This document shows, piece after piece, positions 1-10,276 of a DNA stretch of 64,000 nt. The position numbers and the translations under genes were made by a program. Positions within the stretch are counted from its first letter, which is position 1, and every line of letters begins with the position of its first letter. Below the pieces are notes generated by a model, which saw only the letters and a list, made by a program, of their open reading frames with translations, was not told the DNA's origin and did not search any database. Source of the stretch: Proteles cristata cristata (lineage: Eukaryota; Chordata; Mammalia; Carnivora; Hyaenidae); contig JAESUZ010002610.1 in assembly GCA_017311185.1 (NCBI GenBank), positions 186,001-250,000 of the forward strand, read 5' to 3'.

Positions 1-1580
1 CCAAACCTGAACGCTTATGAAAGTAAAGTAGACACGTTAACAATTAGGCAAGAACAACAAAGTGTACTGAACCTGTACAGGATGCACTGTTTCCCATCTC
101 TGCACAGCTCATAGTAGAGCTCTACAGAGCTCCAAGGATAAGAGAATTGCTAATTTACACTTGAATTTTCCCATATGATGTGATAGTGTTATTCCATTCC
201 AACCATATACGTTTGCCGTTCAGCTCTAATTTTAACATTGCAGAAAAACCCATTAGCTGCTACTGAGAAAGTTTCTTCACTAACTTGTGTGAGATGTTCT
301 GAGCTGGGTCTGCAGGACTGCTGACCGAGACCTTGAACTGTCTACTTCCTAGTCAGCCTTGATCCGCTGGGCTCCACGGAAGTGCTTCAGCAGCTAATCT
401 CAGAGCTCCCTTTATCCCTCTCCTGCACGATGCCCAAGTCCATGAGCGGATGAGCTCAGATCCCCTCCCAGAGAGAAAGGTACTATCAGGGTGGGGTAAA
501 AAAAAAAATGTGCTTCCTGGTGGTCCCTCCACTGGCTGAAAATAGCAAGTTTTTATGCCACTGATTGAAATTCAAGTTAAAAATACCTATCTTTGTATCT
601 TAACTTTGTGACCAAGGCCATTATTCAACTACTAACAGATGCTTTAGTCTCAAAATTGCCCCTTCCTCATCACAGCTGTCACCTCACCCTGGACATTAGG
701 GCAGGCATATTACAAGCTGGAAGAGTGTGACAGAAGGAAAAACACTGAAGCAGGAGGGCATGAGTCTAGCCTTGCCACTCCTGTGCCATTCTTGGACTTC
801 GAATTTCCTTCTTTCTACAAGGGAACAGTCTCACTACTCAGTGTTATCTTAAGAAACTGCCATGAAAATGAAATGTAATAATCCCTATGAAAACCCTTGG
901 AAAACAACAGAAAGCTCTACACATACACTGGCAATGCAAATTTGCAGGTGAGAGGACAGCCACACAGAACACCAGAAGCTCCAGTTGTGAATTCTCCATT
1001 AACTGCAATTTGAACTCCTATACCCAGGCCCCTCTATGCAATCAGAAAGAAAAGCTTGCTCAGGAAGTAAGAATGGGGTCAGATGGATGGCCTGGAACAG
1101 AGAGAGGACCATGTTCCAGCTATAAGCAGCTGGAGAAGCACAGACCATGTTATCTGGATTTGAACAGCAATCCAAAAGGCTCTAGATGTACCATTATCAT
1201 GACATTTCGAGTTCATATTTTTCTACCATTAATGGGCTCCCTTTTCGGTCATTTCTCCAGTTTTTTTCCTCTATCCATAAATGTCTGAATTGAGTTTGGC
1301 ATAGATGCGTCAAGTAAACTTTAGGACCAAGGCCATGATTCCTGAAACTATGGGCAGTCCCACTGGAGAGCCCAGGGTGGGGGGCCTGGACTGGCGACCA
1401 GCCAAAGGATCCGTGTTCTAGGGCTGCTCCTCAACCATATTTTCATGTTTGGCTGAACTTGCTATCCCTGAATACCTCATGCACACTTGGTATATTTAAC
1501 AGAGTCTTCTTCAGATATACCTAGATATCTAGGGACAGTACATACATTTCTCTTAGCAAGTAGATACACGAATATTACTG
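1..1580. other. Non-coding stretch, nothing recognised
   Basis: I see no repeat family or exon-like signal that I can name. A 133-codon open frame on the plus strand (887-1288) has no familiar composition or motif and is most likely chance. If the leftward gene model holds, this is intronic. Confidence 0.5.
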
Positions 1581-1584
1581 TGGT

Positions 1585-2112
1585 TGACAGACTCCTAATG
1601 TGGCCACCAACAACTTCTCCCAACACTGTATGTGCATTCCACCCACACATCAAGAGGTGCAGTCCATTTCTGCTCCCTATGAGTCTGGGCTGCTCTTGTG
1701 ACTTACTTTGACCAACAGAAAAGTGCTGGAAATGATGTTTATTCCAGGACTCTTGGGTCCTAAGAGAACCGGCACCTTCTGCTTACTCCTTCTACCCAGA
1801 AGTCGGGCTACCCTGAAACTACCATGCTGTGAGGAAGCCCAAGCCAGACACAGAAAGAGATCATAAGGAGGAGCACGGAGGCGTGAGAAATGTGAGTGAA
1901 GCCTTCTTGGATCTTCTAGTCCAGCCCCACACAGTCAGCAGCTGCTAACGGCCAAATGAGCAGTCCCATTTGATACTACAAGGAGCAGAAGAATCACCCA
2001 GCCAAGTACTACTCAAATTATACAATTGTGAGAAATAAGAAGTCATTGTTGTGTTAAGACACCAAGCTTTGAGGTGGTCTTAAAGTTACGCAGCAGTAAA
2101 TAAATGAAACAG
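1585..2112 (+). mobile_element. MLT1-type (ERVL-MaLR) solo LTR, diverged
   Basis: The 3' end reads as the typical MLT1 terminus: a TTGTGTTAAGACACCAAG motif, then a GTTACGCAGCAGTAAATAA-like end at about 2060-2110. The 5' part (TAATGTGGCCACCAACA at about 1598) also fits the family. No internal retroviral genes are present, so this is a solo LTR. The call rests on remembered consensus; the exact subfamily is not determined. Confidence 0.65.
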
Positions 2113-2349
2113 CAAAGTCTCGGAAAGAGCATTCAGGAATACTGACATGAATGACATCACAAGTTATCTAGACAGAGAATTCCAAACCCTTCTGTGCAGC
2201 AAACAGCTAAAAGCTTTCATTCGGCAGGAGTCTTGAGAAGCTAAATAGTCTTTCATGTGCTCCTACTTCCCACTTGGTTTGATAAACACTCTCTGGAAGT
2301 ATCTACCACGCCTTCATGCAGGGGCTACAACTAGTGGGATGCTGGAAGG

Positions 2350-2560
2350 TTCCAGTGGTTGAGACTTGAGAAGCCTGAGCTCCAGCTCTCACTCTTGACC
2401 TTTTGAGTTACTCCAAACTTGGGCAAGGCATTCACTCCCTGATGCCCGTTTCCCATCTATGACATGAAGATAATAATACCTCTCCTGGTTTCTAGACAGG
2501 CTTCTTGGAGAAACCAAATGAGGTAGAGGGTATTAAATGAGCTTTAAAGATATGATGCAA
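2350..2560 (+). repeat. MIR SINE fragment
   Basis: The central MIR core is visible in order: a TTGGGCAAGGCATTCACTC segment, a CATCTATGACATGAAGATAATAATACC-like segment, then ATTAAATGAG. It is an ancient, highly diverged tRNA-derived SINE. Confidence 0.65.
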
Positions 2561-3610
2561 TTTCTTTACCAACTATTTCATAATCTTATTTTTTCAGATT
2601 GGAATGTTTACTGTAAACATCATGAAAAAGGGAAAGAGAAGACACAGCCCCTGCTCACATGGCCAAAGAACAAGACTTCCAAGATGGCACCCAGCGCACA
2701 GCAAACGTCACTTGGGGACAAACAGCAGATGGGATCCGGGTAAGACCAGCTTTGTATTAGCCAGCCAAAGTACGAGGAAAGTCCCCTTGGACATCTGGCC
2801 AAACATTTTTAGCAACCCTGTCAAGAGAGTCGCAGGCAGATCATTAGCAACATGCTTGGGACAGCACTCAGTGAGGCCTTCAGGTTGTGTCTCTTTGGAT
2901 AGCATTTCTCTTCCCCTGACCAGCAACCAGGACAAACATGGGCGGTGGGTTATGCCCCCTCCCTTCTGCTCTTACCTGCCCTTCCAATCCGAGGCGGGCT
3001 GCCAGCTCCCCATTCTGTAACCTGTTGTCACATGTACCGTATGGGTATAAATCTTGATGCCATTACCTCAGAGCACAGACTGCTCACAGATGCTGGTCAT
3101 CAATCTAGATCCCTGCTTCCCCCAACAGCAGCCCACTCAAGGCTTCTGAGGGAAATCCTAATTTAGCCAATGGGGAGACCCCACGGCGTGAGAGGAAAGG
3201 GCACAACAAGGCAGACAGAGCCTACAAAAATCTCAGTTAGTCTCTCCGGGTCATGATAAGACCTGGCAGAATTGATTTCCTCAAGAGCCACTTGTTGGAG
3301 ATGTATCAATTCCAATGTGACGAAGAGCCCTACGAGACGAAACCACAAATCAAATTTTCATTACCAGATGAAGTGAGAAGTACCACAAGTGAAATCCATC
3401 AGTGTTGACTCTTCTCTAAGATGGTGCGGGGCCGGCGAGAACTTGCTCCTGTTCCTACTGAGCAGCGAGCTCACCGCAGCCTCTCCTGCACGCGCAAAGT
3501 CATTCATCAGGCACAACTCCTCTATCGCTGCAGCGGGCAAGGAGGGGCTCTGTTCTGTTTCAGAAACCCCTGTCCCTACTTAATGCCCAGGAGAGGAGAC
3601 ATCCTGAGGC
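2561..3610. other. Non-coding stretch, nothing recognised
   Basis: Overlapping short frames occur on both strands, the longest being 138 codons at 2604-3020 plus. None shows a recognisable domain, and overlapping frames on both strands argue against a real gene. No repeat family recognised. Confidence 0.45.
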
Positions 3611-3824
3611 TACTATCAATTTATTTTTTTAATCTTTATTTATTTTTGAGGGAGGAGGGGCAGAGAGAGAGGGAGACACAGAATCCAAAGCAGGCTCCGG
3701 GCTCTGAGCTGTCAGCACAGAGCCTGACAGGGGGCTCGAACCCACAAGCTGTGAGATCATGGCCTGAGCTGAAGTCGGACATTTGACCGACTGAGCCACC
3801 CAGGTGCCCCATACTATCAATTTA
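3611..3824 (-). mobile_element. Feliform CAN-SINE with perfect 13-bp target-site duplication
   Basis: A tRNA-derived SINE read on the minus strand: head (GGGGCACCTGGGTGGCTCAG) at about 3790-3810, CT-rich middle, A-rich tail at about 3624-3650. TACTATCAATTTA flanks it at 3611-3623 and 3812-3824, which shows insertion by target-primed reverse transcription. The internal GGGCTCGAACCC is the tRNA B-box of the Pol III promoter. Confidence 0.93.
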
Positions 3825-4324
3825 GAAGATTGGCCTAGGTAAGCCCCCAAACTGAAGGGCTGGGAAGTGGGGAGCTGGCCTCTGACTTGGGTTTAGAATC
3901 TGTTCTCAAGGTAGGAGCAGAAGACGGAGGCGTGTTCCCAGGTAGAACCAGAAAAGAAAAACTCAAGAGCTCCCAGAAGAAACACAACCCACAGAGGACC
4001 TCATCCAGCCTAAGTAGGTGGGACTGCCCCAATCACTTCCACACAGACCCCCTCAAGGCTTCCCTTGACCTTTATTTTAAGTCACTTTTCCTTGAGAAAC
4101 AATCTGTGTAGGGAGAACAAAGAATGATTGCCTGATTCCCTACAAAAGCACACACAGTAAATGTTCAAAGAGCCAGCTAAGGCACCTATTGGAAATGGCT
4201 CTGAAAAGTCTGAAATGCTGAGCGGAGGCAGAGGGTGATGCAACATCCCTGTGGCCTGGTCCCTTCCCAGGGGGGGTCCTATGTCTCCTGCAGGTGCACC
4301 CTCCTGCCAGGCCATTTTTCCAGC
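3825..4324. other. Non-coding stretch, nothing recognised
   Basis: Short overlapping frames only, with no repeat family that I can name. Confidence 0.45.
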
Positions 4325-4640
4325 TTGCAGGCAAATCTGATCATGTTACTCAGCTCCTCCATGTGAGGGACTGGCCCCAAGATCTGGCCTCTGCCTGCTT
4401 ATCCAGACTAAGCTCTCTCCCTGCCAAACACCCTAAACCACGTGTGCTCCCCATGCCAACCTTGCTCATGTTCTCCCTCACCTTTGCCATGATGCTCCTG
4501 GAACCCTTCTCCATGTTTCTGACCTGGCAAAGCCTTACTCATCCTCCACGGTTCCAGCTCGGGCACCACCTGCTCCCAGAAGCCACTTCTGAACCACAAC
4601 GCCTCTTGCCCATGTGCCACCCATAGAAGCCCCAGCTGGG
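4325..4640 (+). repeat. LINE-2 3' region fragment
   Basis: The CTGATCATGTTACTCAGCTCC start and the TGCCAACCTTGCTCATGTTC and GATGCTCCTGGAACCCTTCT stretches match the 3' part of L2. An open frame of 110 codons here is a shadow of pyrimidine-rich L2 sequence. Confidence 0.6.
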
Positions 4641-4744
4641 AGGTCATTGTAATTCCTGATCTTGTGACCATTAGGCAGATTTACAGCAATCAAATAATGT
4701 CCTTTCTCTAACCAACACTGCTGCCATCTGCGTCCTTCCTTGTA

Positions 4745-4920
4745 GAGTGGTGGTTCTCAAAGGGCAGCAGCAGTCAGTACCACCCCCAGAAGGTGTTAGG
4801 CATGCAGATTCTTGGGCCCCAGCCCAGTCCTACCCAGTCCCAACATCTGGGCATTGCCCCAGCAATCTGTAGTTTAACTCTTTTCCAAGGGATTCTGAAG
4901 CACATTCAAGTTTGAAAAGT
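4745..4920 (+). mobile_element. MER5A-type hAT DNA transposon remnant
   Basis: Starts with the terminal TGGTGGTTCTCAAAG motif, then has GCAGATTCTTGGGCCCCAGCC and GCAATCTGTAGTTTAACTC, and ends near AAGTTTGAAAAGTGGTG. This is the order of the non-autonomous MER5A element, which encodes nothing. Confidence 0.75.
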
Positions 4921-5689
4921 GGTGCCCGGGGGCTTTCAAAGACCACTGGGAGCAGTTCAGATTCTGCTCAGTAAGCTCTGCCTGGCAAGTTTCCCTTCTC
5001 CGGGATGGTGGAGCCTCTCCACGGCTGAAAGCAGCTGCATTCACCGGGGCCAGATGCGGAAATACTTCCCCTCCCTGTACCCCTTGGACTAAACAAGAAT
5101 CACCTAGGGAACAAAGGAAACCAGGCAACTCACGCGCTCTGGGCTTCAGGGAGCTCTCACTAACCCTGAGCAGGGGGCGGGCTCTCGCAGAGGCTGGCTG
5201 CACTGGACAGAGTTCACCTCGGGCTAAGTCCGTGGCTGGGGCACCTTGCTCTTACAGAAGCCACTTTCTGGTTATTTTTCTCCAAAGGACAGCGTTAGAC
5301 AGATCGGGAGTATGACAGGCAGAGTTGCTCTTATGACAAGTAGATAAAATGCAACAGAGCAATTAGGAAGATCCCCGGCGGTCGGTTTCAGCTGAACGTT
5401 CCACTGGTAGCTAGAAGGAAGGCTATGGCGGTAAGCTGAATGTGTTACCTTTTGTCACCCATTCCACGTCACATCACGGCGTAACACATTCTGGCCTACA
5501 GAAATGTCCAAAGAACCAGAAATGGACAACTTTTTAGCGCTGACTTTTCTTATAAGCCCTTGGAGCTAGCTTTCACTACATACTTTATTTTTATTGAACA
5601 CCTGCTATGCACGGGTTAAGTTAGGCCTCACTCACCCATGGATTAGAAACTTAGCGGCATCTCAGAAACCAACGAGGAACTTTGGAAAC
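4921..5689. other. Non-coding stretch, nothing recognised
   Basis: Contains a minus-strand frame of 109 codons (4874-5203) without recognisable features. No confident repeat. Confidence 0.4.
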
Positions 5690-5815
5690 ATGCTGATGTC
5701 TAGTCCAGAGCCCAGACCAATTCAACCAGAATCTCCGAAATGGACACAGGCATCAGCATTTTTAAAATTCCCCCAAGTGATTCCAATGTGCAGCCAAATT
5801 GGGAAACAGTGAGTT
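5690..5815 (+). mobile_element. MER5-like DNA transposon fragment
   Basis: CATCAGCATTTTTAAAATTC followed by CAAGTGATTCCAATGTGCAG is the 3' half of a MER5-class hAT element. The next insertion (a SINE) begins just beyond it. Confidence 0.55.
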
Positions 5816-5829
5816 CTTTTTCCTTCTCC

Positions 5830-6012
5830 CCTCCCTTCCTTCCTGTCTTTCTTTATAGGGTGGGGAGGGGCAGAGAGACAGAGGGAGAGAGAGAATCCCA
5901 AGCAGGCTCCTCGTGACCAGTGCAGAGCCTGAAGGAGAGCTCCATCTCACAGACAGTGAGATCATGACCTGAGCCAAAATCAAGAGTCGGACGCTTAACC
6001 CAGGCGCTCCTG
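5830..6012 (-). mobile_element. CAN-SINE, diverged
   Basis: Minus-strand copy. The CT-rich block (read as GGGGAGGGGCAGAGAGACAG) and the core are present. The head is degraded, with the segment between CGCTTAACC and CAGGCGCTCC shortened. Target-site duplications are not clear. It lies only about 15 bases before the duplication of the following L1. Confidence 0.82.
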
Positions 6013-6027
6013 GGGAACCGTGGTTTT

Positions 6028-7123
6028 AAATATCGATGTCTGCATTCCCAAAAGCAAGGGAATTAAGAGCAAAAATAAACTGTTGGGACCTCCTCAAGAT
6101 TAAAAGCTTCTGCACAGCCAAGGAAACAACCCAGAAAATTAATAGGCAACCAACGGAATGGGAAAAGATAGTTGCAAATGACATATCAGTAAAGGGTTAA
6201 TATCCAAAATCTATAAGGAACTCACCAAACTACACGCCCAAAACACAAACAACCCAGTGAAGAAATGGGCAGAAGATATGAACAGACACTTCTCCAAAGA
6301 GGACATCCAGATGGCCAACAGACACATGAAACGATGCTCAGCATCCCTCCTCATCAGGGAAATACAAATCAAACCACACTGAGATACCACCTCACGCCAG
6401 TCAGAGTGGCTAAAATGAGGAATTCAGAGAACTCTAGATGCTGGCGAGGATGTGGAGAAACGGGCACCCTCCTACACTGTTGGTGGGAATGTAAACTGGT
6501 ACAGCCCCTCTGGAAAACAGTGTGGAGGTTCCTCAGGAAACCAACAATAGAACTCCCCTATGACCCAGCAATAGCACTGCTAGGAATTTACCCAAGGGAT
6601 ACAGAAATGTTGATGCATAGGAGCACATGTACCCCAATGATCATAGCAGCACTCTCCACAATAGCTAAAACATGGAAAGAGCCTAAGTGTCCATCCATAG
6701 ATGAATGGATCAAGAAGATGTGGTTTATCTATACCATGGAATACTACATGGCAATGAGAAACAATGAAATCTGGCCATGTGTAGCCACCTGGATGGATCT
6801 TGAGGGTGTGATGCTGAGCGAAATAAGTCAGGCAGAGAAAGACAAATATCATATGTGTGCACGTATAGGAGGATTAGGAGGACCTTAACAGAGGACCAAG
6901 GGAGAGAAGAAGGGCGGAAATGGTGGGGGAAAGGGGGAGAGGCAAACCATGAGAGACTCTTGAATGCTGACAAAAACTGAGGACTGGTGGATGTGGGGGG
7001 GAGGAGGGGTGGGCATGGAGGAGGGCACTTGTGGGGATGAGCACTGGGTGTTATGTGGAAACTAATTTGACAATAAACTATGTTTAAAAAATAAATAAAT
7101 AAAAAAATAAATATCGATGTCTG
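6028..7123 (+). mobile_element. 5'-truncated L1 with perfect 15-bp target-site duplication
   Basis: AAATATCGATGTCTG occurs at 6028-6042 and again at 7109-7123, bracketing about 1.07 kb of L1: the end of ORF2, a G-rich 3' UTR (GGGGGGGAGGAGGGGTGGGC, about 6996-7015), an AATTTGACAATAAACTATG end and an A-rich tail. The element is truncated at its 5' end and cannot move by itself. Perfect duplications and limited decay suggest a fairly young, lineage-specific L1. Confidence 0.95.
6043..6888 (+). pseudogene. L1 ORF2 C-terminal remnant (reverse transcriptase protein, broken)
   Basis: Translation shows the conserved ORF2p C-terminal region after the reverse transcriptase: [44 protein letters not shown] and [16 protein letters not shown]. 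The 207-codon frame at 6265-6888 is a hybrid. Its first roughly 36 codons are out of the ORF2 frame, and the true frame joins it near 6371, where one A of a short A run appears to be missing. Upstream of 6265 the frame also carries stops. The endonuclease and catalytic reverse transcriptase domains are absent through 5' truncation, so no function is expected. Confidence 0.93.
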
Positions 7124-7970
7124 GATCCCACTCCAAACCACATAAATCAGTCTTTAGGGCTGAAGCCTGGGCATATATGTGTAACACTCACGTGAATGGA
7201 ATTTTTAGAGACATCCATCCTCACAACATCATTTACAGCCCTGCTTATAAGAGTTAGTGCCTTTGAGGACTGTATGAATCTGACAGGGAATGATACAAAA
7301 GGTACATAATTCATAAAAATGGCATTCTCACTAGTTGAGTACTACCCTCAGGGCTCCCATAGTTCTCACTCTTTGGGTACTGTCTCTTTCTGGAATTTCT
7401 CTGTTTTTCCTTTGGGTGCCTTCAGACCAAAAAAAAAAAAAAAAATCTTTCCAGCTCCCTTCTCAGCATATTTGAAAACTGGAAATGCCTTTTGAGAGCT
7501 CAGGTGCCCAGGGTTAAATTTAGGATTTAGAGGGCTCTCTGCTGAAGAAGATAACTTCTTAGGTCATGTCTGAGCCAGATATGGCTCGCATTTTAAGACA
7601 CCAACAGGTAAGATAGAAAATACTATTAATTCCTCATTTCACAACTTTGATGCTGTGTGCCTCGGATCTGCCCAACAAGTGAGGGTGATTTTTACTCTAA
7701 TGCAAACGAATGTGGTTGGGATACTTACCATCTAAAGATTTCCTCCTGTGAATTCGTAGGTGGAAATGCTGATGTTTATATATCAAGTGTGCTTGGAAAA
7801 GAGGTATGCCTGCAAAATCATTCATTAAAACTTAGAAAAATAAGCCCAACACGTCCTTTTCTTTTGCAGATTCCCTCTGCACAGTTTTAATTTAGTGTGA
7901 CTTTTTTTTTGCCAGCACTGACCATTTATCTATATGCCTGATGACCAACGGAATCATTCTCCGTAATCAC
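7124..7970. other. Non-coding stretch with an A run
   Basis: GGATCCCACTCCAAACCAC just after the L1 duplication resembles a MER5-class fragment split by that L1. An uninterrupted A run lies at about 7427-7445. Nothing else recognised. Confidence 0.4.
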
Positions 7971-7974
7971 TGTT

Positions 7975-8130
7975 GCATCAGGAGGAGGGCTGGGCTGGAA
8001 GTTAAAAGAACTGGGCTCTGTGTCCCATGTCACCTCGAATTCCCTGTGTGACCCAGAACAAGTTATTTGATCTTCAGGTTCCTCAATTATAAAACAAGAG
8101 AATAAGTTCTTGCAAAGATGGTTTTCTTCC
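7975..8130 (+). repeat. MIR-like fragment
   Basis: CTGTGTGACCCAGAACAAG, then TTCAGGTTCCTCAATTATAA and GAATAAG, give the order of the MIR core, weakly conserved. Confidence 0.5.
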
Positions 8131-8492
8131 AGTTCAAACATCATGTGGTTCTAATTTGTTTGTGGACAATGACATTAGCCTAGTGGAAATGGCTAAGTTT
8201 ATTACTTTGTTTTCCTAAAAATGGATAATTATTTGGGAGAAAGTACCTTGGGTAACCAATTCCATAAAACAAAGATTAAGTAACTAATATACAAACTATA
8301 ATGTCCCAGATGCAGTAAGGCTACAGAAAGAAGAGAGATGGCCTATGCTGATAAAATTAATGAGGAAAACAATTACACATCTAACCATGATTTAAGAGAA
8401 TGAAATAGATGTTATGGTATGAAAACAGAGAGGAGGCAGCTTGGAGCGTTTAGGAAAGACCGTCCAGAAGCAAGAGTAAAGTTCTTTCTATT

Positions 8493-8718
8493 AAAGTTTC
8501 TAGTAGGGGCGCCTGGGTGGCTTGGTGGGTTAAGTGTCCGACTCTCGATTTCAATTCAGGTCATGATCTCACAGCTCATGAGTTCAAGCCCTGCACTGGG
8601 CTCTGTGCTGACAACGTGGAGCCTGCTTGGGATTCTCTCTCTCCCTATCTCTCTGCTCCTCCCCACTCTCTATCTCTCAACATAAATAAACTTTAAAAAA
8701 AAAATAAAGGTTCTAGTA
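8493..8718 (+). mobile_element. CAN-SINE with 13-bp target-site duplication
   Basis: Plus-strand copy starting GGGGCGCCTGGGTGGCTTGG at 8506 with an A-rich tail to 8705. AAAGTTTCTAGTA (8493-8505) and AAAGGTTCTAGTA (8706-8718) flank it with one mismatch. Confidence 0.93.
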
Positions 8719-9974
8719 AAGTTAGGGTTAAAAGAACACTGAACATGGCTTGATTCTGGACTTCCCAGGAAGTGACTCTGTCGTGTAAGACAAGCCACCC
8801 ACCTTCCCCAAGCTCAAGGCTTCCCACGTGTCAAGGGGGAATCCTACAGCACGGACCCAACATACTACACAGGCCACTGGGAGGCACAAAGAAGACACCA
8901 GCATCACAGAGAGGGCTTGATAAAACGCTGTCTAGTGGAAGAGGCACACAGAGCTGGGGCCGATCTGCTGAGCATGGCTCCCGATCGATTCTGCTCTTAG
9001 GATTTCTAAAAACCAGAATTTCTGCTGAGAAAGGCATCTAGAGATAAAATTCAGAGCTGATGGGGTATCCTACACAGTGGCTTCTTTCCTTTTTCTCACC
9101 TTAATTTTCCTCTTATTCACTTATTAAATAAAAGTATGTGCTTACTGTTGTAATTAAATAATATAAAAAGGTTTAAGACAAAAATAAAAAACCCTTTCCC
9201 TCACCCCTCTCAATCCCCAGGTGCTTCTTAGTTTACCACAGCTTACGTGTCCTTCCAGAAAAAAGCTGGAGATTGGCTCATGATCATAATTGTACAAGTA
9301 CACATTCTTGTATCTGCCCCCGCTATCTACAGCTGACACCTTCTCCTCTAGGTATCTATTACTGGAGAGGAAAGATCTCATTTCAAATAATCTCAGTTTA
9401 AGGCAATACAGTTTTAGATTACTGAAATCTGACATTGCTTTTAGTGGTGATAATTAAATAATAATGCTATTATTATTTCTTACCAATAGAAAAGGGGAGG
9501 GGACAGAACAAGGTTATTTAAGATGTTATGCAAGCCAATTCCTGAATTCAGGAGTGGAGAGCAAAATACTGTATTGTTTGTTGGTTAAATAAGAGAAAAG
9601 TCAGCTGTGAAAGGACTGATTTAAAAAAAAAAAAACCTTTGCTTCTGCGAATCTGCTTCTGAATAAATGGAATAGAGAAGTCATATGGTTTTTTATCTCC
9701 TCTTGTTCCATAAATTCATTTCAGGTTCACTTTCAAAGAATGCTCATTAAAAACAAAAAAGAGGGGTTTCCAGGATTAACAAATTCACTGAATAACTTTT
9801 AAAGAATGAATGCATACGCAAACTTTTAAAAACAAGACTCTAAGCTATTAACTAAAGTCGTTTAATAAATTAAAAGGATTTTCAAGTTGGACGCAGACTC
9901 CCTGTCATGCTTCATCCAAAAAAATTAATAGGAACCTAAGTTTTTCCAAAAAAATTATTAGGGACCTAAGTTTT
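8719..9974. other. Non-coding, AT-rich stretch
   Basis: No gene. From 9100 to 9970 it is A+T-rich with several A runs. AAAAAATTAATAGGAACC and AAAAAATTATTAGGGACC (about 9919-9966) form a short imperfect tandem repeat (unit about 32 bases, including CTAAGTTTTT). Confidence 0.45.
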
Positions 9975-10031
9975 TTTTTTAATTTGTCTTTAATCCCCAT
10001 TCAGTTCAAGAATATAGTAACATACAGAAAA

Positions 10032-10276
10032 AAATGAATAGTTATTTTTTTTTAAATATTTTTTATTTATTTCTAGGAGAGAAAGACAGCGTGAGCAGGG
10101 GAGGGTCAGAGAGAGAGGGAGTCACAGACTCTGAAACAGGCTCTAGGCTCTGAGCCGGCAGTCAGCACAGAGCCCGACGCGGGGCTCGAACCCACGAACC
10201 GTGAGATCATGACCTAAGCGAAAGTCAGACGCTTAACCGACTAAGCCACCCAGGCGCCCCAAATGAATAGTTATTT
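10032..10276 (-). mobile_element. CAN-SINE, young-looking, perfect 16-bp target-site duplication
   Basis: Body 10048-10260 on the minus strand. AAATGAATAGTTATTT is repeated exactly at 10032-10047 and 10261-10276. The core keeps CpG-rich bases (CGACGCGGGGCTCGAACCC), little decayed. It shares distinctive bases (TTCTAGGAGAGA, GGGAGTCACAGACT) with the copies at 27083, 38502 and 46813. Confidence 0.95.

Noticed and set aside
2604..3020. 138-codon plus-strand frame
   Set aside because: No recognisable motif, overlapped by minus-strand frames of similar quality, and no promoter or splice context.
3629..3850. Recurrent peptides of the type WVAQSVK...SSP.SGSVLTAQSPEPA (here and at 36371, 45117, 46346, 52497, 62722 and others)
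   Set aside because: These are translations of the CAN-SINE in one frame, repeated wherever the SINE occurs, not a protein family.
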